NCBI GenBank assembly: GCA_002373715.1
Contig: DFLI01000100.1
Span: 1 to 14,906, forward strand
Direction of reading: 5' to 3'
From: Bacteroidales bacterium UBA3623
Lineage (GTDB): Bacteria > Bacteroidota > Bacteroidia > Bacteroidales > UBA932
Length of the DNA: 14,906 nt
Part shown: positions 1-7,156 of the stretch, one piece after another
Position numbering within the stretch: position 1 is the first letter of the stretch
Layout of the letters: every line of letters starts with the position of its first letter
Translations under genes and position numbers: made by a program
Notes under the pieces: generated by a model
Databases searched by the model: none
Told to the model about the DNA's origin: nothing
What the model saw: only the letters and a program-made list of their open reading frames with translations

Positions 1-237
1 TGCTTCCTCACCAACAACGACATCACCGGCGGTAACTCCGGATCCCCCGTTCTAAACGCTAAGGGAGACCTCATCGGCCTGGCCTTTGACGGCAACTGGG
101 AGAGCATGAGCTCCGACGTAATGTTCGAGCCGGACCTCCAGCGCTGCATCTGCGTGGATATCCGTTACGTGCTGTGGATGGTGGAGAAGGTGGGCGGAGC
201 CACCAACATCATCAACGAACTCACCTACGCTAAATAA
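1..237 (+). CDS. S46 family dipeptidyl-peptidase, C-terminal end (DPP7-like specificity)
   Basis: Partial gene: only the last 78 residues are in the window. The segment reads TNNDITGGNSGSP followed by GLAFDGNWE, the signature of the S46 serine peptidases found in Bacteroidota, which remove dipeptides from the N-terminus of oligopeptides in the periplasm. The serine of GNSGSP (codon 37-39) is the expected nucleophile. In this family the residue 18 positions after the nucleophile sets P1 preference: Arg in the acidic-specific DPP11, Gly in DPP7. Here it is Gly (codon 91-93), so a DPP7-type enzyme preferring hydrophobic P1 is inferred. The stop TAA at 235-237 lies inside the end of the convergent mrp gene. 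The signal peptide and the His and Asp of the triad are outside the window. Confidence 0.93.
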   Translation, partial: CFLTNNDITGGNSGSPVLNAKGDLIGLAFDGNWESMSSDVMFEPDLQRCICVDIRYVLWMVEKVGGATNIINELTYAK

Positions 238-1297
238 CGCTTTCGGCGAGCTTCTTGGCTAAGTCCAGGAAAGCAAGGGAATCGGGGCGGGTGCCAAGAG
301 CCACGGGCTCACCGGCATCGGCCCCTTCTCTTATACCCTGCACCAGGGGAATCTGGCCCAGGAGGGGAAGATCCAGGTCCCCCGCCATCTTCACGCCGCC
401 GTCCTTTCCGAAGAGGTAGTATTTCTCATCGGGATGGGCTTCCGGGGTGAACCAGGCCATGTTTTCCACCAGGCCGTAGATGGGTTTGTTCACCTGCGGA
501 TTGCGGAACATATTGACGCCGCGGAGGACGTCGGAGAGGGCTACCTGCTGGGGTGTAGTGACAATAACGGCGCCGGTGAGGGGCACGTCTCCAATAAGGG
601 AAATATGGATGTCTCCGGTTCCCGGAGGCATGTCTATGAGGAGGAAATCCAGCGGGCCCCAGAGGGTTTGCAGGATAATCTGTTTGAGGGCCGTGGAGGC
701 CATGGGGCCGCGCCAGATGAGCGCCTGTCCGGCGCCGGACACGTGGCCCACGGAGAGCCATTTCACCCCGTATTTCTCTACAGGAACGAAGAGATTGTCG
801 TTCTCGTCTTCTCCGTACATTTCAATGGTGACGCCTTCGGTGGCCGTCATGGTGGGGATGGAGGGACCGTAGACGTCGGCATCGGCCACGCCCACGCGGT
901 AGCCCAGACGGGCCAGCGCCACGGCCAGGTTTACGGTGACGGTGCTCTTTCCCACGCCGCCCTTGCCGGAGGCCACGCCAATGATATGGGATACCTCCCG
1001 CAGCTGGTCCAGGTTGAACTGGATGCCCTTGGGGGCCGGCTTGGCGGGGTCTTTCACAATGGTATCCACCTCTATCTCGGTGCCGCCGGGGGCGTTGCGG
1101 TACAGGCAGGCCTGCACGGCGCCTACCAGGTAGTTTTTCAGAGGGTCCGGCCGCTTGGGAAAGCCCAGCGTAACGCGGATACGGCCGTCGGCCACTTCTA
1201 TCTTGTCTACCAGGCCCAGGGCCACCACGCTCTGGTCTTCCTTGGCCGGGTGCTGCACTTCCTGCAGCCAGTTAAGGATATCGTTCTTATTGATCAT
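230..1297 (-). CDS. mrp: Mrp/ApbC-type P-loop ATPase, iron-sulfur cluster carrier, lacking the CxxC motif
   Basis: A 355-residue protein of the Mrp/NBP35 family, cytosolic ATPases that hold and pass on Fe-S clusters. Residues 1 to about 80 form the small MIP18-like (DUF59) domain, followed by a deviant Walker A, SGKGGVGKST, at 110-119, DADVYGPS at 139-146 and DMPPGTGD at 222-229. In most Mrp/ApbC proteins a CxxC pair after ENM..F binds a bridging cluster at the dimer interface. Here the equivalent stretch reads ENMAWFTPEAHPDEKYY and has no cysteine; the only cysteine in the protein is Cys64. This appears to be usual for Bacteroidota homologues (from memory), but it makes the carrier role less certain. 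The ATG overlaps the end of the YfhO-like gene by 11 bases, so it is probably translated from the same message. Its 3' end overlaps the convergent S46 gene by 8 bases. Confidence 0.93.
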   Translation of the reverse strand: MINKNDILNWLQEVQHPAKEDQSVVALGLVDKIEVADGRIRVTLGFPKRPDPLKNYLVGAVQACLYRNAPGGTEIEVDTIVKDPAKPAPKGIQFNLDQLREVSHIIGVASGKGGVGKSTVTVNLAVALARLGYRVGVADADVYGPSIPTMTATEGVTIEMYGEDENDNLFVPVEKYGVKWLSVGHVSGAGQALIWRGPMASTALKQIILQTLWGPLDFLLIDMPPGTGDIHISLIGDVPLTGAVIVTTPQQVALSDVLRGVNMFRNPQVNKPIYGLVENMAWFTPEAHPDEKYYLFGKDGGVKMAGDLDLPLLGQIPLVQGIREGADAGEPVALGTRPDSLAFLDLAKKLAESVI

Positions 1298-3863
1298 TTT
1301 TCTTTTCGGTGTAAAAGAGAAGGCCGATGCTCACCAGCAGGAGCAGCAGCAGGCCGATGGAGGTAATGCTGGACACCAGGGCGCCCTGCTTGTAGCTGTC
1401 GGGCAGGAAGGTCATCACCACCTCATGCTCTCCGGCAGGGAGAAGGGCGGCGCGGAAGGTCCAATCGGCCCGGATGAGCTTCACGGGCTGTCCGTCTACG
1501 GTGGCGTGCCAGCCGTTGGGGTAATAGATTTCGCTGAAGACGGCCAGGCGCTCCGTGGCGGCGGTGTAGTGGTAATGCAGCTCGTTGGGGGCGTAGGAAG
1601 TCATCTCGATGAGATCCCCGGTCTCGCCGGGGATGACGGTCGTCATGGCCGGCACCGACCGGCCATCTACCACGGCCTGATGCGCCAAATCCACGGCGCC
1701 CACAAGGGCAATTTCTTCGTCCGGATTGGCAGCTTTTACCACGGAATCTACAAACCAGGCGGTGCCAAAGGCAGCCTCATTCACCAGCGGCGGATAGTCT
1801 CCGTCCAGAATGATATAACGCGTATTCAGGGCGTTCAGAACCGGCGTACCGGTGGCCATCCAATCGGTAATGGCATCCTGGTCTTCGGCTTCGTTCAGCT
1901 GCTTGTAAAGGCCGTTGATTTCTCCGGAGAGGTAATGTTCGATGAGGTCCTGATAGCGCTGCAGCTTGGCGGGAGAATAACCGCCCACGTTCTTGTGGTG
2001 ATAGCTGGGTACGGAAGAGTTGAACACGTTTACCGTAAGGTCAAGAACGCGGTACTGAGGGTCTTCATCGGCCTTGATAATTTTGTCCACCTGGCGCTCT
2101 GCGAAGGGCTTGGAGAAGTCCTTGGGCGTGGTAAAATGGTCTGCGTTCAGGTAACGCTTGCCCACCACAAAGAGGTTCGCGGCGCTAAGAAGGCAGATAC
2201 CGGCCACGGCCACCCACTTGCGCCCCTTTTGCGTATAGGCCCACCAGAGCAGGGCGGCAGAGGCAAAGATAAGGAAGAGAGAAATGCGTGCGTCGGTTTT
2301 GAAGAGGGTTATGCGGTCCAGCACCAGGGCGTCTACCAGCACATCCTGCATCTGGGCATCGGCGGCCGATGTGAAAGTGCCAAAAAGGCTGGGGACCATC
2401 CAGCAAAGCAGACAGAAACCGCCCGTGAGCCCGAAGGCCCAGGCAAGGCCCTTCTTGAACTCTTTCTGGGAGTATTTTTCCTTGAAAATCTGGTCCAGGG
2501 TGAGGAAACCCAGCACCGGCAGCGTTACTTGCAGCACCACCAGCGCCATGGAAACCGTACGGAACTTATTGTAAAGAGGCAGCACCTCAAAACAGAACCT
2601 GGTAAAGGCCATGAAATGGCTTCCCACGGCCATGAGGATGGCCAGAACGGTGGCCACCACCAGCCACCATTTCCTGCGTCCTTTGTACAGGAACAAGCCC
2701 AGCACAAAGAGGAACACGCTTACGGCGCCCATGTACATGGGGCCGGCGGTGAAGGGCTGCGGGCCCCAGTACAGCGGCAGGTTCTTGGCCGTTTCCTTGA
2801 GGTTGCGCTGCCCGGCTTTTTTCAGGAGCTGGATGGTTTCCGACTTGTCGGGGTTCATGGCGCCGGCAGAGGAGCCGCCGTTGAAGTTGGGGATCATGAG
2901 GTTGGGAAGCTCTTCCCAGCCGTAGCTCCAGGAGGTGGCATAGTCCAGATCCAGGCCCTTGGCGTTGGCGCCTTCCTTGGACAGTTCGGAGCCGCCGCGC
3001 ATGGTGTTAGGCGTATATTTGGCCAGGGGCAGCAGCTTGTTGGTGTTGGTGGCAATGCCCGCCACTCCCAGCACCAGCAAGAGGACCGATGCCGCCAGGA
3101 ACGGCTTCCAATCCTTGGTTTTAATGGTATGAACCAGTTCTACCAGGGCATAGAGGATGACCACGATGGCCAGGTAGTAGGTAATTTGCTGATGGTTGGC
3201 CTTCACCTGCATGCTGAGCGCCAGGCCGAAGAGCACCGCCCCCATTAGCGTTCCGCCCCAATTAAAAGCGCTCCCAGTCGCTCTGCAGAGCGACCGGCCG
3301 GAGGCCGCGGGGGATAATAGGGGGCAGAGCCCCCTCAGATTTGCCTGCGCATGGGCTTGTGCGTACGTATAAACCAGCGCAGCCAGCACCCAGGGCATGA
3401 GGGCGATGGCCTGCATCTTGGTGTTGTGGCCCACCTGAATAATCTGGAAGTTGTAGCTGCAGAATGCGATGGCTATGGCGCCGCCCACCGCAACGGGCAG
3501 GCTCACGCCCAGGGCCAGGAACAGCAGCAGCGAACCCAGCATGGTGACAAAGAGCCAGGTGGCCGGACGCTTGCCGGCGAACAGGGCCTTGTACAGCGGC
3601 TCGGTATAGTCTCCGCCGTTCTGGGTGGAAATGGCCGTGGTGGGCATCCCGCCGAACATGGAATCTGTCCAGTAGGTGGGGTTGTCCGGGTGGGCCTTAT
3701 TCCACTCGCTCATTTCGTGGGACATGCCCACATAACCGGAAATATCGCTCTGGTTCACTATTTTTCCTTCCAGCACCTGCGGCACAAAGCCGTAACTGAG
3801 GGCCAGGAACAACACAACAATGCCCAGGGCAATGCCAATTTTCTTGAGCAGTTCTTTATTCAT
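1287..3863 (-). CDS. YfhO-like GT-C polytopic membrane protein with an in-frame repeat insertion
   Basis: An 858-residue membrane protein resembling the YfhO family (GT-C fold, putative lipid-linked sugar transferase). An N-terminal membrane anchor at about 8-27 is followed by a loop with QSDISGY (Asp40, a candidate GT-C acidic residue) and FGGMPT at 70-75. About a dozen hydrophobic segments come next, then a soluble extracytoplasmic C-terminal domain with a final helix near 830-850. GHNTKMQ at 145-151 is also typical of Bacteroidota members as I recall them. Residues of about 172-200 do not look like the family: they are encoded by a palindromic repeat (3261-3341) that keeps the frame open and sits in a loop between two membrane helices. 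The start overlaps the glycosyltransferase stop by 8 bases and the end overlaps the mrp start by 11. This suggests a coupled operon, with surface glycan modification the likely but unproven role. Confidence 0.88.
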   Translation of the reverse strand: MNKELLKKIGIALGIVVLFLALSYGFVPQVLEGKIVNQSDISGYVGMSHEMSEWNKAHPDNPTYWTDSMFGGMPTTAISTQNGGDYTEPLYKALFAGKRPATWLFVTMLGSLLLFLALGVSLPVAVGGAIAIAFCSYNFQIIQVGHNTKMQAIALMPWVLAALVYTYAQAHAQANLRGLCPLLSPAASGRSLCRATGSAFNWGGTLMGAVLFGLALSMQVKANHQQITYYLAIVVILYALVELVHTIKTKDWKPFLAASVLLLVLGVAGIATNTNKLLPLAKYTPNTMRGGSELSKEGANAKGLDLDYATSWSYGWEELPNLMIPNFNGGSSAGAMNPDKSETIQLLKKAGQRNLKETAKNLPLYWGPQPFTAGPMYMGAVSVFLFVLGLFLYKGRRKWWLVVATVLAILMAVGSHFMAFTRFCFEVLPLYNKFRTVSMALVVLQVTLPVLGFLTLDQIFKEKYSQKEFKKGLAWAFGLTGGFCLLCWMVPSLFGTFTSAADAQMQDVLVDALVLDRITLFKTDARISLFLIFASAALLWWAYTQKGRKWVAVAGICLLSAANLFVVGKRYLNADHFTTPKDFSKPFAERQVDKIIKADEDPQYRVLDLTVNVFNSSVPSYHHKNVGGYSPAKLQRYQDLIEHYLSGEINGLYKQLNEAEDQDAITDWMATGTPVLNALNTRYIILDGDYPPLVNEAAFGTAWFVDSVVKAANPDEEIALVGAVDLAHQAVVDGRSVPAMTTVIPGETGDLIEMTSYAPNELHYHYTAATERLAVFSEIYYPNGWHATVDGQPVKLIRADWTFRAALLPAGEHEVVMTFLPDSYKQGALVSSITSIGLLLLLLVSIGLLFYTEKKNDQ
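3261..3341. repeat. Palindromic triple-hairpin repeat element inserted in frame in the YfhO-like gene
   Basis: Three inverted repeats stand side by side. The first is a perfect 18-base palindrome at 3277-3294 (GTCGCTCTGCAGAGCGAC). The second is a 5-bp stem CGGCC/GGCCG with a GGA loop at 3295-3307. The third is a 7-bp stem AGGGGGC/GCCCCCT with an AGA loop at 3319-3335. Outer limits are approximate, since I see no clear target duplication. Read in the gene's frame it has no stop and encodes a Ser/Cys/Gly/Ala-rich stretch (about residues 172-200) unlike its hydrophobic surroundings. In a second frame of the same strand it is also open until a TAA at its end. The architecture resembles REP/BIME or Rickettsia-palindromic-element-like repeats. 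I found no second copy in this window, so repeat status genome-wide is inferred. Confidence 0.75.
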
Positions 3864-5148
3864 GTTTACTTACTTTTTCCAGAAGATCCGCCAGGGCCTT
3901 GGTGAGGTTGCGGCGGGTGTAGGGGGCTATGTCTCCCGTGGTGGCGGGGACGCCTCCTTCGCAGTGCTGGCGCCAGGCGTTCGCAATGAAGGCCCGCATG
4001 GGCGCCGGGTTTTCCCAATCGGTGGTTATGCCCGCCCGGGCGCTGAAAAGCACATGGGCCATAGCTCCTTCCTCCTGGCCGATTCCCAGGATGGGCCGAC
4101 GGGCCGCCAGGTACTCAAAGAGCTTGCCGGGAAGGATGGGGGCGTACTGAGGGTCGTTGCGGAGGGGCAGCAGGAGAAGGGTGGCGCTGCGCTGTTCCCG
4201 CACGGCTTCCGCGTGGTTCAGGGGGCCCAGAAGCACCACGTTGTCTGAGAGGCCCGCTGCGGCTATGGCGTCCAGCACCTCCCGATCCACTTTTCCCACC
4301 AGGCGGATGCGCAGTTCCTCTCCGAAACCCGGCACTGTCTTAGCCAGTTTTCCCAGTTCTTTCCACAGGGCGAAGGGGTTGCCATCGGCCGCAAAAAGAC
4401 CGGTGTGGGTGATATTGAAATGGCCGTCTCCCTCCGGGGCAGGGCCGGCGAAATCTTCTTCGTCAAAACCGTTGGTGATGCACGCCACGGGCGTTTTTGT
4501 CTGCTCCTGGAAATCTGCCTGCACCTGCGGGGTACAAGTTAGCACGGTGGTACACTGGTCCAGTACCCCCTGCTCCATCTTTAGCAGTTTGGCCCAGGTG
4601 GCAGCGGTCATGGGGAGGTACTTGAGATAATACATCCGGCTCCAGGGGTCCCGGAAATCGGGAATCCAGGGAATGCCCAGAGCCTCATGCAGCCGCTGAC
4701 CAATCAGGTGTACGGAATGCGGCGGACCGGTGGTGATAATGGCATCTACCGGATGTTCTGCCAGATACGCCTTAAGGGTTTTCACCGAAGGCTTTACCCA
4801 GCCCACGCGAGGGTCCGGCACAAAGACGTTGGCTCTTACCCAGAGGCTGAGTTTTTGCTTGGGAGTCTTCTTCCCGGAAGAGATTTCCGTCACTTGCGTA
4901 CTCTTGGCGCCCGTGAGCTTGCGGTAGGCCGAATAGGGCTCCCAGATGCGTCCCCTGAGCACCTCCAGGCTTTCCGGCAGTTCTTTCTGGAAAGACGGAT
5001 CCAGCGAAGGGTAATCGGCATTTTCGGGGGCAAAGACTACGGGCTCCCAGCCTTCCTGGGGCAGGTATTTGCAGAACTTCACCCAGCGCTGCACCCCCGA
5101 CCCTCCGGACGGCGGCCAATAATAGGCTATAACCAGTACACGTTTCAT
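3856..5148 (-). CDS. Family 4-type (GT-B) glycosyltransferase
   Basis: A 430-residue soluble glycosyltransferase with the two-Rossmann GT-B layout. The acceptor domain opens with YYWPPSGGSGVQRW (residues 9-22), a glycine-rich loop typical of GT4 enzymes; it also contains TTGPPHSVH (139-147) and FRDPW (165-169). The donor domain carries TNGFD (225-229), ITHTGLFA (246-253), RLVGKV (282-287) and PGKLFEYLA (340-348), where Glu345 is in the usual position for nucleotide-sugar binding. Sugar and acceptor cannot be read from the sequence. The start at 5148 is supported by a TAnnTTTG promoter box ending 6 bases before the ATG. It is the first gene of an operon: its last codons overlap the YfhO-like gene by 8 bases, so the two probably act on the same lipid-linked or surface glycan. 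Confidence 0.9.
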   Translation of the reverse strand: MKRVLVIAYYWPPSGGSGVQRWVKFCKYLPQEGWEPVVFAPENADYPSLDPSFQKELPESLEVLRGRIWEPYSAYRKLTGAKSTQVTEISSGKKTPKQKLSLWVRANVFVPDPRVGWVKPSVKTLKAYLAEHPVDAIITTGPPHSVHLIGQRLHEALGIPWIPDFRDPWSRMYYLKYLPMTAATWAKLLKMEQGVLDQCTTVLTCTPQVQADFQEQTKTPVACITNGFDEEDFAGPAPEGDGHFNITHTGLFAADGNPFALWKELGKLAKTVPGFGEELRIRLVGKVDREVLDAIAAAGLSDNVVLLGPLNHAEAVREQRSATLLLLPLRNDPQYAPILPGKLFEYLAARRPILGIGQEEGAMAHVLFSARAGITTDWENPAPMRAFIANAWRQHCEGGVPATTGDIAPYTRRNLTKALADLLEKVSKHE

Positions 5149-5154
5149 AACCTA

Positions 5155-5186
5155 CAAAGATAGAAAATCTTTGCGGGACCCCCAAA
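5155..5186 (-). promoter_or_regulatory. Promoter of the GT4-YfhO-mrp operon
   Basis: Read on the minus strand: -33 element TTTG (5186-5183), a 20-base spacer, and -7 element TATCTTTG (5162-5155). This matches the Bacteroidota housekeeping sigma consensus TTTG / TAnnTTTG. Only 6 bases separate the box from the ATG at 5148, so the transcript would start at or within a few bases of the start codon. Confidence 0.75.
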
Positions 5187-5276
5187 CGCCGCTTCGTATC
5201 CGGGAAAAGTGTCTTAAATCCGGATAACGCCTACAAATAGCGTCTCGTATCCGGAAAAAGTTCGAAAAATCCGGAT
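5185..5276. repeat. Two abutting imperfect direct repeats built on ATCCGG, upstream of the GT promoter
   Basis: Unit 1 covers 5185-5225 and unit 2 covers 5226-5276, directly adjacent; both begin AACGCC and end AAATCCGGAT. Their 32-base right parts (5194-5225 and 5245-5276) match at 26 positions by eye; unit 2 has about 10 extra bases in its left part. Within each unit, ATCCGG and CCGGAT form an inverted pair around 16 bases, so each could form a hairpin. ATCCGG occurs at 5198, 5218, 5249 and 5270, i.e. about two helical turns apart within a unit. The block fills most of the 139-base gap between the hydrolase stop (5288) and the GT start (5148), directly upstream of the GT -33 box. It could be an operator, a transcription-end hairpin for the hydrolase, or a dispersed genomic repeat. 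Confidence 0.75.
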
Positions 5277-5287
5277 GGGGCCACCAC

Positions 5288-6472
5288 TTAAAGCAGCATT
5301 AGGAGAAGGTCCAGGAAGGATTTGGCGGCGGTTTCGTTATGGGTGCCGCTCCGGTCGCGGCGGTAGAGAACACTGTGGTGGCCGGCCTTTTTGAGCTCCT
5401 GCACCAGGCGGTCTGAGCATTCCACGGGAACGTAAGTGTCCTGGACAGAGTGCCGGACATAAACGGGCACCGTGTGGGGAAAATCTTCCCCCGGGCCGGG
5501 AACCACAAGGTTTTCCAGGTCTTTCATCAAGCGGCGCAAGTCTTCGTTGTATCCCTCCCGGAAGCAGTCCGGATGAAGATAGGAGTGCACGTCGGTCCCG
5601 TATCTCTGTGCCATATCGGCCGGATTTTCCCGACAGGAGGCAATGTAGTCAAAATCCCGAAGGACTTCCCCGATGAACAGCTGTGCCGGATCCAGCTCCA
5701 GCCCCCGCCAGCGGTTGAGGCTCAGGGTGATGGCCGGGAACAGGAGAAAGCCATTTTCTCCCAGCCCGAAAGTGCCGCGAAGAGAAAGGCCGGGATCGTA
5801 GGCGCCCCCGCCCAGGTATATCTGCTCAAGTTTAACCCCCAGCTCCGGATGAGCGGTATAGTGGCACGCCAGGGCCAGGGTGCCGGGAGCCCCCAGGGAA
5901 TAGCCAAATAAGCTTGTCTCGGAGGGAAGGACCCGCTTTTCGCCCACCGAGAGGAAGTATTCCCTCACGGCCTGGCGCATATCGGCCGATACTTGCGCCG
6001 TATTGCGGCTCAGGAGCAGGGGAATCACCTCGTCTTCACTGACGCCGTAGCCGATGGTATCGGGAATAATGACCACGTATCCCAGTAAAGAAGGCAGCGC
6101 TTCCAGGGTATAAAGGCGCTTGGAGCCGCTCCGGCCTTTTTCTTTGCTGAAGGGGGCCACCTCCACAGTGCCCCTGAATGCGCCCTTCACCGGATACGCC
6201 ACAAGACCCGAGGCAAGAATCTCTTTTCCAAGGGGATCCCGCGTCCGATAAGTGATGGCGGTCATTCGCACCGTCTTCCCGAGGGATGCGGCAACAGAGA
6301 TGGGAAGCTTGTAATTCTGTGAATCAAAATCTTCTCCGAACTCTGCGAGAAGGGAGTCTGTCTGCGCGCGGGCGCTGAGGGTCTGCGATGCCGGGGCCTG
6401 TACAAAGAATTTCTGCGCGTGCCCCACCAGGCACGCGAGTAATAGAATGATGAGAAGGGAGGCGCGCCTCAT
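5288..6472 (-). CDS. Secreted alpha/beta hydrolase (lipase/esterase-like)
   Basis: A 394-residue exported serine hydrolase. I chose the ATG at 6472 over an in-frame start 45 bases upstream because it opens with a clean type I signal peptide (MRRASLLIILLLACLVGHAQ, cleavage after Ala-Gln likely) and follows the deformylase stop by only 4 bases. The upstream start would lie inside the deformylase gene. The nucleophile elbow is GYSLGA with Ser192. HSVQDTYVP supplies a likely acid at Asp345, and GTHNE supplies a likely His378. PDTIGYGVSED (137-147) is the usual strand-loop region. The general plan recalls the secretory lipase (LIP) group, but substrate is unknown: lipids, esters or ester-linked acyl groups are possible. 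The pair with the deformylase gene looks like an operon of two envelope enzymes. Confidence 0.85.
   Translation of the reverse strand: MRRASLLIILLLACLVGHAQKFFVQAPASQTLSARAQTDSLLAEFGEDFDSQNYKLPISVAASLGKTVRMTAITYRTRDPLGKEILASGLVAYPVKGAFRGTVEVAPFSKEKGRSGSKRLYTLEALPSLLGYVVIIPDTIGYGVSEDEVIPLLLSRNTAQVSADMRQAVREYFLSVGEKRVLPSETSLFGYSLGAPGTLALACHYTAHPELGVKLEQIYLGGGAYDPGLSLRGTFGLGENGFLLFPAITLSLNRWRGLELDPAQLFIGEVLRDFDYIASCRENPADMAQRYGTDVHSYLHPDCFREGYNEDLRRLMKDLENLVVPGPGEDFPHTVPVYVRHSVQDTYVPVECSDRLVQELKKAGHHSVLYRRDRSGTHNETAAKSFLDLLLMLL
5981..5990. other. Palindrome ATCGGCCGAT, copy 1
   Basis: Perfect 10-base palindrome inside the hydrolase gene, where it codes Ser-Ala-Asp as TCG GCC GAT after a codon ending in A. 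It is one of three identical copies in the window. Confidence 0.8.
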
Positions 6473-6476
6473 AAAA

Positions 6477-7115
6477 TTATTTCCACCACTCCGGCTTGGA
6501 GTAGGAGAAGCCTTCACGCTCGGCGGCCCAAGCCTCGTTCACGAACACGGTGTCGGCCCGGTCGGTGTACAGGATACCGTCCAGGTGGTCGCATTCGTGC
6601 TGGAAGATAATGGCCGAATAGCCTTCAACCTTCTCGGTGACGGGGGTGCCGTCGGGCTTCAGATAGCTAATCTGTACGCTGGGGTAACGGCGCACGGTGC
6701 CGCGGTAGGGAGGCACGGAAAGGCAGCCTTCGGGGCCGGGAACCTTTTCTCCCAGCAAGCTGTCTATCTTGATGTTGAGGTAAGGTTCGATGGGCATATC
6801 GGGCTTGTCATAACGCATCACCAGCACCATGCGACGGTTAATTCCAACCTGCGGGGCGGCAATGCCCACACCGTCCTGCGAAGGATCCGTGAGGGTGCGG
6901 TACATCTTGTCAATAAGGGTCTTGAGCTGGGGAGAAGCCAGTTCCCCGGGCCCGAAATCCCGGCTCTGGGCGCGCAGGATTGTGCTATCGGCCGGCATTA
7001 CACAGACATACATCACGGAGTCGGACTGCTCAATCACAGTCTTTTCCCATTCCGTCCAGGCGCTGCGGGAGGTGCAGCTAACAGCTATCAAAAGGAGTAA
7101 TAGGATTCTTTTCAT
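6477..7115 (-). CDS. Peptide deformylase family protein with a lipoprotein signal
   Basis: A 212-residue protein with all three peptide deformylase motifs: GVGIAAPQ (82-89), EGCLS (129-133) and HECDH (173-177). The metal ligands Cys131, His173 and His177 and the catalytic Glu174 are therefore present, and hydrolysis of the N-formyl group of formyl-Met peptides is expected. What is odd is the N-terminus: Lys-Arg, a run of Ile/Leu, then AVSC with Cys14, which reads as a lipoprotein signal peptide. The segment of about 15-45 before the deformylase core is extra compared with a normal cytosolic enzyme of about 165-185 residues. The start at 7115 fits a TAnnTTTG box 4 bases upstream. It is followed by a secreted hydrolase gene 4 bases downstream. 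I infer a periplasmic, membrane-anchored deformylase; the cell presumably has a separate cytosolic Def. Confidence 0.92.
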   Translation of the reverse strand: MKRILLLLLIAVSCTSRSAWTEWEKTVIEQSDSVMYVCVMPADSTILRAQSRDFGPGELASPQLKTLIDKMYRTLTDPSQDGVGIAAPQVGINRRMVLVMRYDKPDMPIEPYLNIKIDSLLGEKVPGPEGCLSVPPYRGTVRRYPSVQISYLKPDGTPVTEKVEGYSAIIFQHECDHLDGILYTDRADTVFVNEAWAAEREGFSYSKPEWWK

Positions 7116-7119
7116 ACCA

Positions 7120-7127
7120 CAAAGATA
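7120..7127 (-). promoter_or_regulatory. -7 promoter box of the deformylase-hydrolase operon
   Basis: TATCTTTG on the minus strand in the 41-base gap after mutS, ending 4 bases before the deformylase ATG. At the -33 distance there is only TTAG, a weak match, so the call rests on the -7 box and its position. Confidence 0.6.
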
Positions 7128-7156
7128 ACCGTTTTAATGGACATTGGCTAAGTTGT

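Noticed and set aside
434..1366. A 310-codon open frame on the plus strand
   Set aside because: Antisense to mrp and the end of the YfhO-like gene; low-complexity Gly/His composition and no motif.
1155..3248. A 697-codon open frame on the plus strand
   Set aside because: It lies opposite the YfhO-like gene; the peptide is His/Gln/Gly-rich without family motifs, a by-product of high GC at third positions of the real gene.
3319..3335. Intrinsic terminator (GC-rich 7-bp hairpin)
   Set aside because: No T-run follows on either strand and it lies in the middle of an intact coding frame; better explained as part of the repeat element.
3261..3341. Frameshift or pseudogene in the YfhO-like gene
   Set aside because: The frame stays open through the element and membrane-helix sequence resumes on both sides; insertion in frame is the simpler reading.
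5185..5276. CRISPR-like array
   Set aside because: Only two imperfect units that abut without spacers, and no cas genes nearby.
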